A stretch of 64,000 nucleotides of DNA from Hermodice carunculata (Eukaryota > Annelida > Polychaeta > Eunicida > Amphinomidae): positions 28,272,337-28,336,336 of the forward strand of contig OZ026630.1 in the NCBI GenBank assembly GCA_964020975.1, read 5' to 3'. This document shows, piece after piece, positions 51,744 to 62,080 of this stretch; within the stretch, counting starts at the first letter, position 1; each line of letters opens with the position of its first letter. A program made the position numbers and the translations under genes. The notes beneath the pieces were generated by a model. The model had not been told where the DNA came from and ran no database searches. It saw nothing but the letters and a program-made list of their open reading frames with translations.

Positions 51744-51991
51744 TTAACTCTTTAAGTGCCAATCACATCTAAAGTCGATCTACTAAAGTGAAACAAGTCA
51801 AAATTATCATAAAGATCTCAGATTCGTATTCCTCGTAAAAAGACCTTTCATTTAAGTACCAGCATACCTCTGGTTTCAGAGAAAATATCGCAGGTCAAGA
51901 GCTTTTCTCAGCATGCATTGGGTGCAATGGGCCCAATGCACACTGAGAAAACCTGTTGACTTGGTCCAAAATTTGGCACTTAAAGAGTTAA
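51744..51991. mobile_element. TTAA-bounded hairpin MITE, family F2 copy 2
   Basis: Seen: 248 bp between TTAA at 51744-51747 and 51988-51991, with perfect 15-base termini CTCTTTAAGTGCCAA. The hairpin at 51895-51960 (GTCAAGAGCTTTTCTCAG paired with CTGAGAAAACCTGTTGAC) has a few mismatches. The interior matches 1682-1920, including AAAAAGACCTTTCATTTAAG. Confidence 0.88.
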
Positions 51992-53381
51992 AGCTGTGTA
52001 TGATTCACAGCAAATATTTTAATCACTTTGTAGACTGCCAACCATGTATTCTCTAGAAGGAAGTTATGATTCAATTATATTAAAACATTTCTGCAATCCA
52101 GAAAAAATATGGCTAACAAAGCACAATTTGTCACAAGTGTTAAAAAGTCTTAAACAATCTTCTCACTATGCTACACGGTCCAAACATAAAACAAACCAAC
52201 AACCTATTTTTTGGAGAAAGAAAAACTACTTTATCAGCAATTTCACATACAAAACACAGCTGGTGACAGACCAAAATATCCCATTGTACTGGTGGAATTT
52301 AAGGAAGTGCTCCAGTTGCATGTATAACAATGGCATGTCCAGCAGAATGTAATTGGTATGGCACTGGGACGCACGGTCTTCATGGCCCAGGTGTCTACAG
52401 ACCTGTGCTGTGACACCTGCCAGCAACTCAGCCAGTAACCCTTCACACTGTTCCTGGTCTCAGCAGATTACTCAAACTAATCCTGCCACTTGAAAAAATT
52501 AATATATAGGTTAGAGGATAAGAAAGCTCACTTGACAGGTATGGGGGCTTACTTTCACTGGTTTCAACTTTAATTAGGCCTTTTGCCCTCACAGACAGAA
52601 TACACTGCTGTCACTCAGTAATGCATGGTACCTTCTCGAACAGCATTCATTCACTGCTTGATGCATGGCTTGATGGCAATATAGCTGTACATTCATGCCT
52701 GGGTCCTGTCTGTTATGGGTTATATCTGGTGGTGTATGGACTGTATTCTATCTGACAGGCGAAAGGTCCCTACAACACACAAACATAGCTGTGCAAGAAC
52801 TCCAGTTTAATGTTTTGGCAAGGTGCTGCCAGCCTGCATCTTGCCATATTCATGTTGGACCAAGTATGTAGGGCAGCACCAATGTAGGGTAGTAGACCAC
52901 GGTCAGAGAGTGTATACAAGCAATAATCACTTGAAAGGGCCTATCAGTAGTAGGAATCTCCATACTCTTCATGTATATAACTAAACATATATACACAGAG
53001 ACAAACCACAGACAGCTGCCAGAGCACAATTCCAGTCCTGCTGTGTCCACACTTCATTGTGCCAGAACTACATCATGCAGCCAAAAGTCAACACAAATCT
53101 TCAAGTTGCAATAGTGTCCCTTCCTCATGACCTGTACACCAGGGAATCAGAGACAAACTTGATAGCAACTCAAAAGGCATGACATCATTGCATTTACCAA
53201 CAGGCCTGACCTTTGACCAGAATGCACAAAGTTACCATTCTACCAAATTAATGAATAACCTTGCAGACCTGCTAAAGGTACCCCAGGATTTGGGCAATCG
53301 GGATCCAGCTGCCCAAGATTGAATACCATATTCGGATAAGGCTGTCACTTCACTCATTGAATGAAATTTTGATGACACTAA
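51992..53381. other. Unique sequence, no supported gene
   Basis: Open frames at 52044-52446 occur on both strands without recognisable domains. Confidence 0.4.
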
Positions 53382-53420
53382 TAAGTATAATTATGATTAT
53401 TTCAATCATAATTATACTTA
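53382..53420. repeat. Perfect 17-bp inverted repeat
   Basis: Seen: TAAGTATAATTATGATT and its exact complement flank a 5-base spacer (ATTTC). It is AT-rich and may form a cruciform. No terminal context of a transposon was found. Confidence 0.85.
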
Positions 53421-53745
53421 CTTACTCCAGAAAAAGAGTTCATTATAATATATATGATACGGACAATAAATAACTAAAACATTATTGACTGTTGTGAGAC
53501 TTTTATTCACATTATACTCATATTATCAATAACAGACACTTTGTATTCAATGAACTCCGAGACTATCAATTAGAATGAATATTGTGAAGTCATTTCTGCC
53601 CAGAATGGGAAGAAGGGTATATCCTCATTTGTAGTACTTAATGAGGAATTTTCAACAATATAGCCAGCACCTGTTGTCCACTGAAGAAGGCTACCAGACC
53701 AAAGCTAGTAGAGAAGGGGCCAATCTTAAATATGTATCAGTCTTT

Positions 53746-53976
53746 ACTGAGTCTGAGTGATCTACCTGTTGGCAATGTACTGAGTCTGAGTGATCTACCT
53801 GTTGACAATGTACTGAGTCTGAGTGATCTATCTGTTGGCAATGTACTGAGTCTGAGTGATCTACCTGTTGACAATGTACTGAGTCTGAGTGATCTATCTC
53901 TTGGCAATGTACTGAGTCTCAGTGATCTACCTGTTGGCAATGTACTGAGTCTGAGTGATCTACCTGTTGGCAATGT
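53746..53976. repeat. 33-bp minisatellite, 7 copies
   Basis: Seen: seven units of CTGAGTCTGAGTGATCTACC plus TGTTGGCAATGTA, alternating largely between TTGGCAATG and TTGACAATG in the early units. The period is a multiple of three, so both strands stay open (LSLSDLPVGNV on plus). Confidence 0.95.
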
Positions 53977-54256
53977 TCCTTTCATTACCAATATTCATAA
54001 AGAAAACATTGTTGCATATCCTCAGTAAAAATTATGACAATCAATCAACAAATTTAAATTTTTGAATATTTAAGATGCTGTCTGTATGCAGCTGGCTAGG
54101 TAAACAAACAGGGACACGCTATGCATGCACCATGAATGCCAGCTGTAGAATAAACATACCAGATTCCTGGTCATTTTTAGATATGGTATAAACAATAAAT
54201 GATAAAATAGCTTTGCTACTTTAAACAGTGAAATCTGAGCGACAGGCTATAATTTG

Positions 54257-54420
54257 TACAGTGAAACCTATCTTCAGAGACCATTCCAATAAGACTACCT
54301 GTCTTGAAGGGCCACATTTTCAAGGTCAAACTCCCAGTGCTTTTCGTCCAATTCAGACCTCCTATGAGAGACCATAATTTGATGGTCCCCAGGAGGTCTC
54401 TGAAGACAAGTTTCACTGTA
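54257..54420. mobile_element. pogo/mariner-like MITE, well preserved
   Basis: Seen: TA at 54257-54258 and 54419-54420, with termini CAGTGAAACCTATCTTCAGA and inverted CAGTGAAACTTGTCTTCAGA, each followed by GACC. Length about 160 bp. It is the best-preserved member of the group here, and an open frame on the minus strand is only MITE sequence. Confidence 0.82.
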
Positions 54421-57119
54421 TAACAAAATAATTATTGGTTCCATACATATAAGGGTGGCACAAAAACTATACAACCAGAAATGCAAGAACAGCCTACTAG
54501 ATGTTACACGGGCCTGGTCCGAAGTAGCTGAACCTCTCCAGCATTGAAAGTGACAAGCATGCAGCCAAAGTAAAAAAAAAAAAAAAATGCCAGGATGCAC
54601 AGAAACAGCAGACGATTGCCATGAGAAAAACAAGTGAACATCAAAGCTTGCACATGGTGCCGCGTTAATGCTTACTAAATCAATATGGCATAAATGGATA
54701 TACATGTAGTTCTCCCTGAACAAACTGATACCCTTAGGTGTCAAAACTTTTGATCTTTAGAAGCTAGGACTGCTTAGGGTCTGTATCTATAGATCAGATT
54801 GATAATACTTCAATGGGCACTTGATAGCTTTATGTCCTACTCCTTGTATCTCTCTGATTACAGATACTCAATATCCATTCCCCTTATGCCCCATTGACCA
54901 CAGTGGTTCTCATACTGGTAGGAAGGTTCACCCAAAGTTAATAAAGTAAACCTGTAATGACATACTTCCTGGTTTCTCCTGAATGTCTCCAGAATGAACC
55001 AGAGGGATGCTTGGAATCACACAGCTTCTTCCAGTTTCTTTATGTAGCGACCAAATCATATAAAGGCAAAACAAATTTTCACAATATATGATAAATGGAC
55101 CTTTCACATTTCCATGAAATTTCGCAGTCTTACTTAGCCACTCCAGCATTTCCGACCATTTACTATAGAATACTGTAGCTTCAAATCTAATTGTCCAGAT
55201 ATCTTTATGAATAAAATGCCATTTCAAATTGAATCTTTACTAGTAATCCATCTTTCCAGTTAACCACTCAGAATACCAGCATAATGGTGGTTAACAGAGC
55301 AAACCTAAAGCACACAATATTTGTTCAAAGATTTCTTTTCTATTCTATTCTGTCCAGTGATGCCCCATTATTGTCACAGCACTACAACCCGGTCTTATAG
55401 GGTCATTTTTTTTGCCTTCTTTTTGAACTCAGTCAGGTAGTGAACAGAGAAAAATTATAGTACGTGTTTACTTCAGTGGCAGTCAAGTATCATCATCTGA
55501 ATGCCAGCAGATGACCCTGAGTGACACGGTGGCAACAATGGCTTTCTTTCCTTTCATCCTGACATCAACCACTGTTGCTATAATAAGCTGGATGAACATC
55601 AATACAAAACAACCCCTCTCTCCTCCTTTGGTACTGAATTGTATATATATTGGCTGAGTGGTTTCTTGTAGAAAACAAGTCTCCTGTAACTTTGAGAACT
55701 GAACTACATACTAACTAGGCCATGCAGGCCTCCTCAAAAAATATTTGAAAAAATATCTTACAAGCTGAATAAGGGTTAGTCAGTCCTAAACTTAACATGA
55801 GGATCATTATGATCATGTGCATCGTCGACCACGACATAATTATATTTGTGAACCCCTTTGACCTTGACGACTAAAATTCTAGGGTCTAAATGAAATGCTG
55901 TTGAACCTTTAATTAAGAGCTGGAATCATACCGTTATAGCCTATTATTTTATTCTCAAGGTACAGACCAAAAATTTGTCTAATATTTACCAAACACAAGG
56001 CAGTAATGCAATCAAAGATCACGACAGTGACCAACTTCTTGACAAACACAGTAAGGTGTTATTCATCCATCCCATCCCATACCATTGAATTTTCTTGAAC
56101 CCTTATGACTGGTGTCTTGTCTGTCAGCTAATTTCCCAAATATACTTCAAAATCAACTAATTTCCCAAATATACCTCAAAATGTGGCATGCAAATACAGA
56201 ACCTTGGTATTTCATCAGTCTAACTATATATTCAAATTCAAACCTGATCCATGCAACATTTCACAGATTACTACCCTATCTAACTACCTACAAAAGACCA
56301 TAACAGTGTACAGCATAGAAATGCTCACCCTGCATTTCTGACATGGTATACACTGGAAGCTGAATTCCAATCCCTATCTCACATAACCTCAAGGACTGCC
56401 TCAGGTCCATTCATATACAACTATAATGTTGCAAAAATATATATATATTTTCACCACAAAACTAACTGAATATTTCACTTTTTATTTTTATTTATTTATT
56501 ATATCTTTTTAAAGATAAAGGAACAGTGATAACTTAACCAGCCATTCAAGCAGGCCTACAAAGCCTTTAATCAGTCGGCCTTATCCAATTATCTTTGCCT
56601 GGGGTAGCAGGCAGGCAGGCAGGCCCAACACTGGCCCCTAGTCCACTTGTTTAAAGTAGTTTTAATTCCTGTTCTTTTTAACTTATTATTTGCTGATGTT
56701 AACAGTAGATTTCAAGGGGGGGGGAACCTATAGCTGCTAACAAACATCTTTCCATCATTTGTATGAGTGACAAGCTACAGCTTCATTGCACTATTGTGAT
56801 AAATATACTGCTCCACTGCCACTATTGTGATGAATATCAAAATTCCAACTCTGAGGTACTTGAAGCTACATGTATAAATTAGGTTTTAAATAGTCCCACT
56901 AACCCATTCATAAACATTAGGCTGATTTTATAATGATATTTACATTTAATGTTACACTTTGATCTTCTGAATTTCAATAAACACTGTATTCAACAGCAGA
57001 ATTCTAAATCCAAATTAAGATACTAGATATTATTGAAGTGGGCTTATCAACCAAGCACACATACTAGACATATATCTTTTATTTGTATGTCACAGGTACA
57101 CATACAGGCCTATTCCAAG
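54421..57119. other. Unique sequence with one short duplication
   Basis: A 27-bp tandem duplication containing CTAATTTCCCAAATATAC lies at 56128-56182, a short (CAGG)n run near 56609-56625 and a G-run at 56716-56724. No gene is supported. Confidence 0.4.
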
Positions 57120-57355
57120 TTAACCCTTTCCCCCTTAAACTGGCCAAAACCGACTGGTGGTCAAATGTCGTCTGCTTCAGCGTTTTCAACTGATTTCAAC
57201 AGCAATGAAAAACAATTTGACTGAGAATTGAAGATGAGACCTGTCAAGACAACATGACCCAGGTCAACAGCTTTCCTCAGCATTTGGTTGGGTACTTAAA
57301 ACCCATGCCGAGGAAAGCTGTTGACTCAGTCTTAATTCAAGGGGGAAAGGGTTAA
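57120..57355. mobile_element. TTAA-bounded hairpin MITE, family F1 copy
   Basis: Seen: 236 bp between TTAA at 57120-57123 and 57352-57355, with termini CCCTTTCCCCCTTAA and inverted CCCTTTCCCCCTTGAA. The hairpin at 57263-57325 has a well-paired outer stem GTCAACAGCTTTCCTC and a looser inner part. Opposite orientation to the copy at 50966. Confidence 0.88.
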
Positions 57356-59673
57356 AGAGATGGTTAATTTGACTGTTTTTATTTTATACTGACGAGAAAT
57401 TATTTATACAGGAAACACCTTGGAAAACCAGTACACATATTCCTGTGTTATATGCTACTGTAATAGGCATATCCAACTCATATTACCAGTACACATACAT
57501 TCTGACCTGTTTTAGTTATAGGCAGTTTTAATTTTTGAGACTGAAGTCAGGCGTTATAGTGGATATCTATATTTTTCTATGTTATAAATGTCATGTGTCA
57601 TTTAAGTAGGCCTAGTCACTTATACAACTAATCTTTATGTATACAGACATATGACATACATATGTACACACACATATATATATACATGGGCTTATTCCAA
57701 TTGCAGACACAGTATTATTATTGTTGGCACTGTTTGCTGACAATACTACTGACCCATTACTGATAATAACTGTGAACTCCAACACTTATTTCAATGCCAC
57801 AAATTTTATCATATGTGACTGGAGTTGGCTTACAAACCTCTTTCATCAGTGAATATAGGTCTATTCCAATTGTACACATGCTTATTTTATTTATTTCTTA
57901 AAAACCCCCATGACTGGGGAAATAGTACAGACAAACATATACAGAGTATGCAAAATACACAACACCAAACCTATGAGACATGGCTTTAAATCGTAACACA
58001 AAAGTTAAAAGAGAATAATAAAAGTCAAAAGGCACTAGTTAGTAACTTCCCAAGATGGTGTTCAATGGAGTCCTGTTTATTATAGTGATTGTGGACAAGG
58101 AGGTATCTCAGTGAGTCAGTGATGCCAACTGGCATCAGCGGCTCATTGAGATTATCTGCCGAGCTAGTAGCCTGCCATGCTTAGTAATATTGTAAATATT
58201 TGCTGATAATAATGATAAAAAGGCAATATGTGAAAATTGCTGAGTCAGCAGAAAAATGCAACAAGGATTTGACACCGACCTTGACCTCAAGGTTATATAT
58301 GATTATATGGGACAAATTTCCCAGACCCATAGCTTATTTGTACCAAATTAGGAGGCAATAGGTCAAGAGGGGACAGAAATATACGTTAAGTAAGATACAC
58401 AGTGATAACGGCAGAGACAGCAGACAATGAGACTCAACACTATATGCATCCCTTCCTACCGGGGATGCACACTGATCTCATTCGGGCAATAATTATGACT
58501 AATATGCAGACTGACACTGTACAGGCATTTTTTGCACATGTTGTGAAAAAAAAATGATGACTGCAAACTATATGTTTACAGCCCTGGTGGACAATGTACC
58601 ATAAAATAAACAAGGGTCTCCTGAAGTTAAAATATCTACACAATCTCCCAATTTCCAGATAGGCCAGTCAAATTGGGCAACATGTACCCATTCTTATGGA
58701 AGATGAGATAAAACACATATAAGTATTAAAGGTGATAACTTTGAAGATATAATAAATTCATAAAATCTAACACAGAAAATGATCAAATTCCTGCGTTATT
58801 TCACAGCACTGACACTCAGTTCAGTAGCTGCCCCAGACACCATAGCAATACAACACTTTTAAACCTTCTCCTATTTCTGATATGCCTTTTTTGAGATAAA
58901 ACGCCTTTTGCAATAAAATTGCAAATATTTCTGTAAGTTGTGCATCTTTCCTTTTACGTATTTTAAAACACCGGCTGTACGAAATCTGTTTTCTGTTGAA
59001 AATTTGCACAAATGCAGGAGAAAGCTCTGCTGACATTTGCAATTGAAGACCAAAAAATCAATTATTCTATTGATTAATATCCTTAAATATTGCAAATCAT
59101 GAAAAAATGAGGTATTGTGATGAGTGTCCATTTAATATTCTTTAAATTTGTGATGCAAATTTGCTTACAAGTGTGATTTAGTAAAGCTCTAGTGAATTAT
59201 CGGAAATAGGAGCATATTAGAAATAAGCGAATCCACCATAAATGGCAAGGTGTTCACAAACTATGTCACCACCGCCAATGATCTGATGACAGGATGATCA
59301 TGTAAGCTCTCCCCAGTTAGCCCCTATGGCAAGTTAAAAAGGTCACTCATAGTTCTGTTTGGTGGTCAAGATTGGGGTTACATGTCATGCCCTTTTCTGA
59401 GGTATATTGGCCATAAACTTACTTATAAATCAGCATGATTCTTCTGAAGCTAACGGTTTTCAGCACACTGGCAAAAATAAGACAGACAAGTCCATCAGAT
59501 CTTGAGTGGTCCTCCTCTGAGACAATGTAGCTTTTTTGTAAAAGATGTGGAACAGTTGCTACTGTCATACTCTCCAGATTCTATATTCCAGTGTGTCATA
59601 CATAATGACTGCCTGCACTCTGCTGACCAGCACAAAGGCAATGGCCCACTGCTTATCTGAACCAAATTATACA
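57356..59673. other. Unique sequence, no supported gene
   Basis: AT-rich. Overlapping minus-strand frames at 58821-59131 show no domain. Phrases like ACCGACCTTGACCTCAAGGT near 58275 resemble the TGACCT-rich repeats elsewhere. Confidence 0.4.
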
Positions 59674-59800
59674 CAGCAGTTGCTCCTTTGACAGACCACC
59701 CCAAGGGCAAGTCCAAAAGTGCATGGGATCTCTAAAATAGGGCACAATAACATGAAAGAGAGACCATGGACCAGTTAAATGTGATCTCTCGATGACAGAC
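59674..59800. mobile_element. Decayed pogo-like MITE, related to 40606-40764
   Basis: Seen: TTGCTCCTTTGACAGACCAC, CCCAAGGGCAAGTCC and ATGTGATCTCTCGATGACAG occur in the order expected from the copy at 40606. Ends are not exact. Confidence 0.45.
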
Positions 59801-60245
59801 TAATGCTCATGTATAAAACTAAATACAACCTACTCAGGAAACATCCAATATGAAGTTGAAATCACAGCATAATCCTGTGATGGGGTAGCTCAATCTTCAA
59901 TGACAATTCAGTCTTCTTGAAAGGGTAGATATTTTAACAGAAAAATAGTCTATGGTTGTGATCAGCTTGCAGTTCTAGGAATACACCAACAAGATGCAGT
60001 CAGAAAGATAAAAGCTGGTAGTAACAAATGGTAATGTCAGGCATCTTTAAAGGTCAACTGACAAACTTGAAGACAACCCTTCATTTATTACATGTAACAG
60101 TATATGACTAAAGGAATGCTGTGGAGTAACATTGCAATCAAAATGCAATCAGAGATTGCTGGATCCATGCCCCCCCCCCCCCACCTCATTTATAACCTTG
60201 CTAATCATAAATCTCTTTTTGGAATAACTGTGTCAATAAAAATAG
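59801..60245. other. Unique sequence with a poly-C tract
   Basis: A C-run at 60171-60182. Nothing else is supported. Confidence 0.4.
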
Positions 60246-62080
60246 GCTATCACTGTGATCCAGATACTTGACCTAGTGACGTACTTTTGTTACATGACAC
60301 ACCCTTATGCCAAGATGCACCTGCGTGTAAAATTTCATTAATGTAAGTTGAAGGACAAGCAAATTACAGTCTGGACATGAATAATGGACAGACAGACGCA
60401 AGGATACATAACACCTGACCTAGTCACCTGCTTTTGTCACATGACAAAATTTTGGGTCAAGATGTATGTGTCTGAAGTTTCAAAAAAATAACTAAATAAC
60501 TTTATGAGTAAAGGAATTAGAGTCCGGACATGGTTTTACCAGGATATACCACTGTGACCCAGATGTATGACTTAGTGACCTACTTTTGTTACATGACACA
60601 TCCTTATGCCCAGATGCACCTGTGTGTAGTTTCCTTCATCTGAATTGAAGGACAAGGGAATTATGGTCCGGACACGAAAGATGTGTATTGCAGTTTTATA
60701 TTAAGGCCTCACTATGAGCCACATACTTGACCTAGTGACCTACTTTGGTTCCATGACAAACCTTTGGGTCAAGATATGTGTTTGTTTGAAGTTTCATGTA
60801 ACTAATATAATGAGTAAAGGAATTCCAGTCTCGACAAGATTTTAATAGAATATACCAGTGACCCAGATATTTGACCTAGCGACCTAGTTTTACTTCATAA
60901 CATACCTTTGGGTCAAGATATGCATGTCTTTGAAGTTTCATAAAAGTAACTTAATGAGTAAAGGAATTACAGTTCTGATATAATTCAACCAGAATATATT
61001 GCTGTGACCCAGATATTTGACCTTGTGACCTACTTTTGGAACATGACACACCATTCTGTTTGGCTGCACCTGTCTGTGGAAATTCATTAATTTGAGTAGA
61101 AGGACAAGCCAATTACACCAAAGACACAAATGACTGCATTGCAGTTTTATATAAAGGCTTCACCATGACCCACATACTTGACCTAGTGACCTACTTTTGT
61201 TCCATGACAAACCTTTGGGTCAAGATATGTGTATATGAAGTTTCATGAAACTAATTTAATGAGTAAAGGAATTAGTCCCGACACAAATTTACCAGCACAA
61301 ACCTGTGACCCAGATATTTGACCTAGTGACCTAGTTTTACTTTATTGTATTTGTGTCTTTTTGTCCAGAACCATTTCCTAGTAGTCATTACCCTATTCAG
61401 CAGTCTGAACTCTTTACTCTCCATAAGTTGGCCTGTCCTTGTCTAACCTATATACATATGGAAGTACTATTTGTCCATATTGCACACGTTCCTCTGTAAA
61501 ATTTTGACATAAGCTGTATTAGCCCAAATAAATTAAAGGGTCTTATGACACATCTATGGGTCAAGATATACACATGTGTGAAGCTCTGAGATCCTAAGTT
61601 CAAGATTAAAGGAATTACATTCCAGATATGAATTTACAAGGATATGTCACTGTGACCCAGATACTTGACTTTGTTCTACTTTTATGCATGACACACCCTT
61701 GTGTCCAGATACACACCTGTGTGAAGTTTTATGATTCTAAGTCAAAGGACAACAGAATTACAACCCAGACACGAAGTTTTACATGCTTGTATCACTGTGA
61801 CCCAGATACTTAACCTAGTGATCTATTTTTTTTCATGACACACCTTTATGTCAAAATATAGGTGTGTGTGAAGTTTTCTGAAACTAAGTAAAGGAATTAT
61901 AGCCCTAATACAATTCTACCAGGATATGTCACTGTGGCCCAGATATTTGACCTGGTGACCTACTTTTGGCACATGACACATCCTTATGTGCAGATTCATC
62001 TGTGTGTAAAGTTTCATTAATCTATATTGAAGGACAAGCCAATTATAGTCCAGATATGAATAGCGGACTGACAGACCAAT
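60246..62080 (+). repeat. ~147-bp tandem array of TGACCT-rich units, 11 units
   Basis: Seen: each unit opens with GTGACCCAGATACTTGACCT and AGTGACCTACTTTTG, then takes one of two forms. Form A continues ACACACCCTTATGCCCAGAT and GAAGGACAAG. Form B continues ACAAACCTTTGGGTCAAGAT and GAGTAAAGGAATT. The order is A B A B B A B B A B A. A ~200-bp foreign segment splits the eighth unit (61343-61545). Short frames at 61628-61813 and 61966-62214 are repeat sequence. Confidence 0.85.
61343..61545. mobile_element. Unclassified ~200-bp insertion in the TGACCT array
   Basis: Seen: the eighth unit breaks after GACCTAGTTTTACTTTA and resumes at TCTTATGACACATCTATGGG. The inserted stretch ends in CCCAAATAAATTAAA, which could be a retroposon-like A-rich tail. 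I see no clear target duplication or internal promoter, so limits are approximate. Confidence 0.4.

Noticed and set aside
53746-53976. CRISPR-like array
   Set aside because: Units are contiguous with no unique spacers, here and in the other minisatellites, and the DNA is eukaryotic in character.
53732-54028. Leucine-rich-looking repeat protein (LSLSDLPVGNV)
   Set aside because: A seven-copy 33-bp minisatellite explains it. The spacing does not match leucine-rich repeats, and the opposite strand is open too.
54295-54744. 149-codon minus-strand frame
   Set aside because: Its C-terminal third is the MITE at 54257-54420 and the rest shows no recognisable domain.
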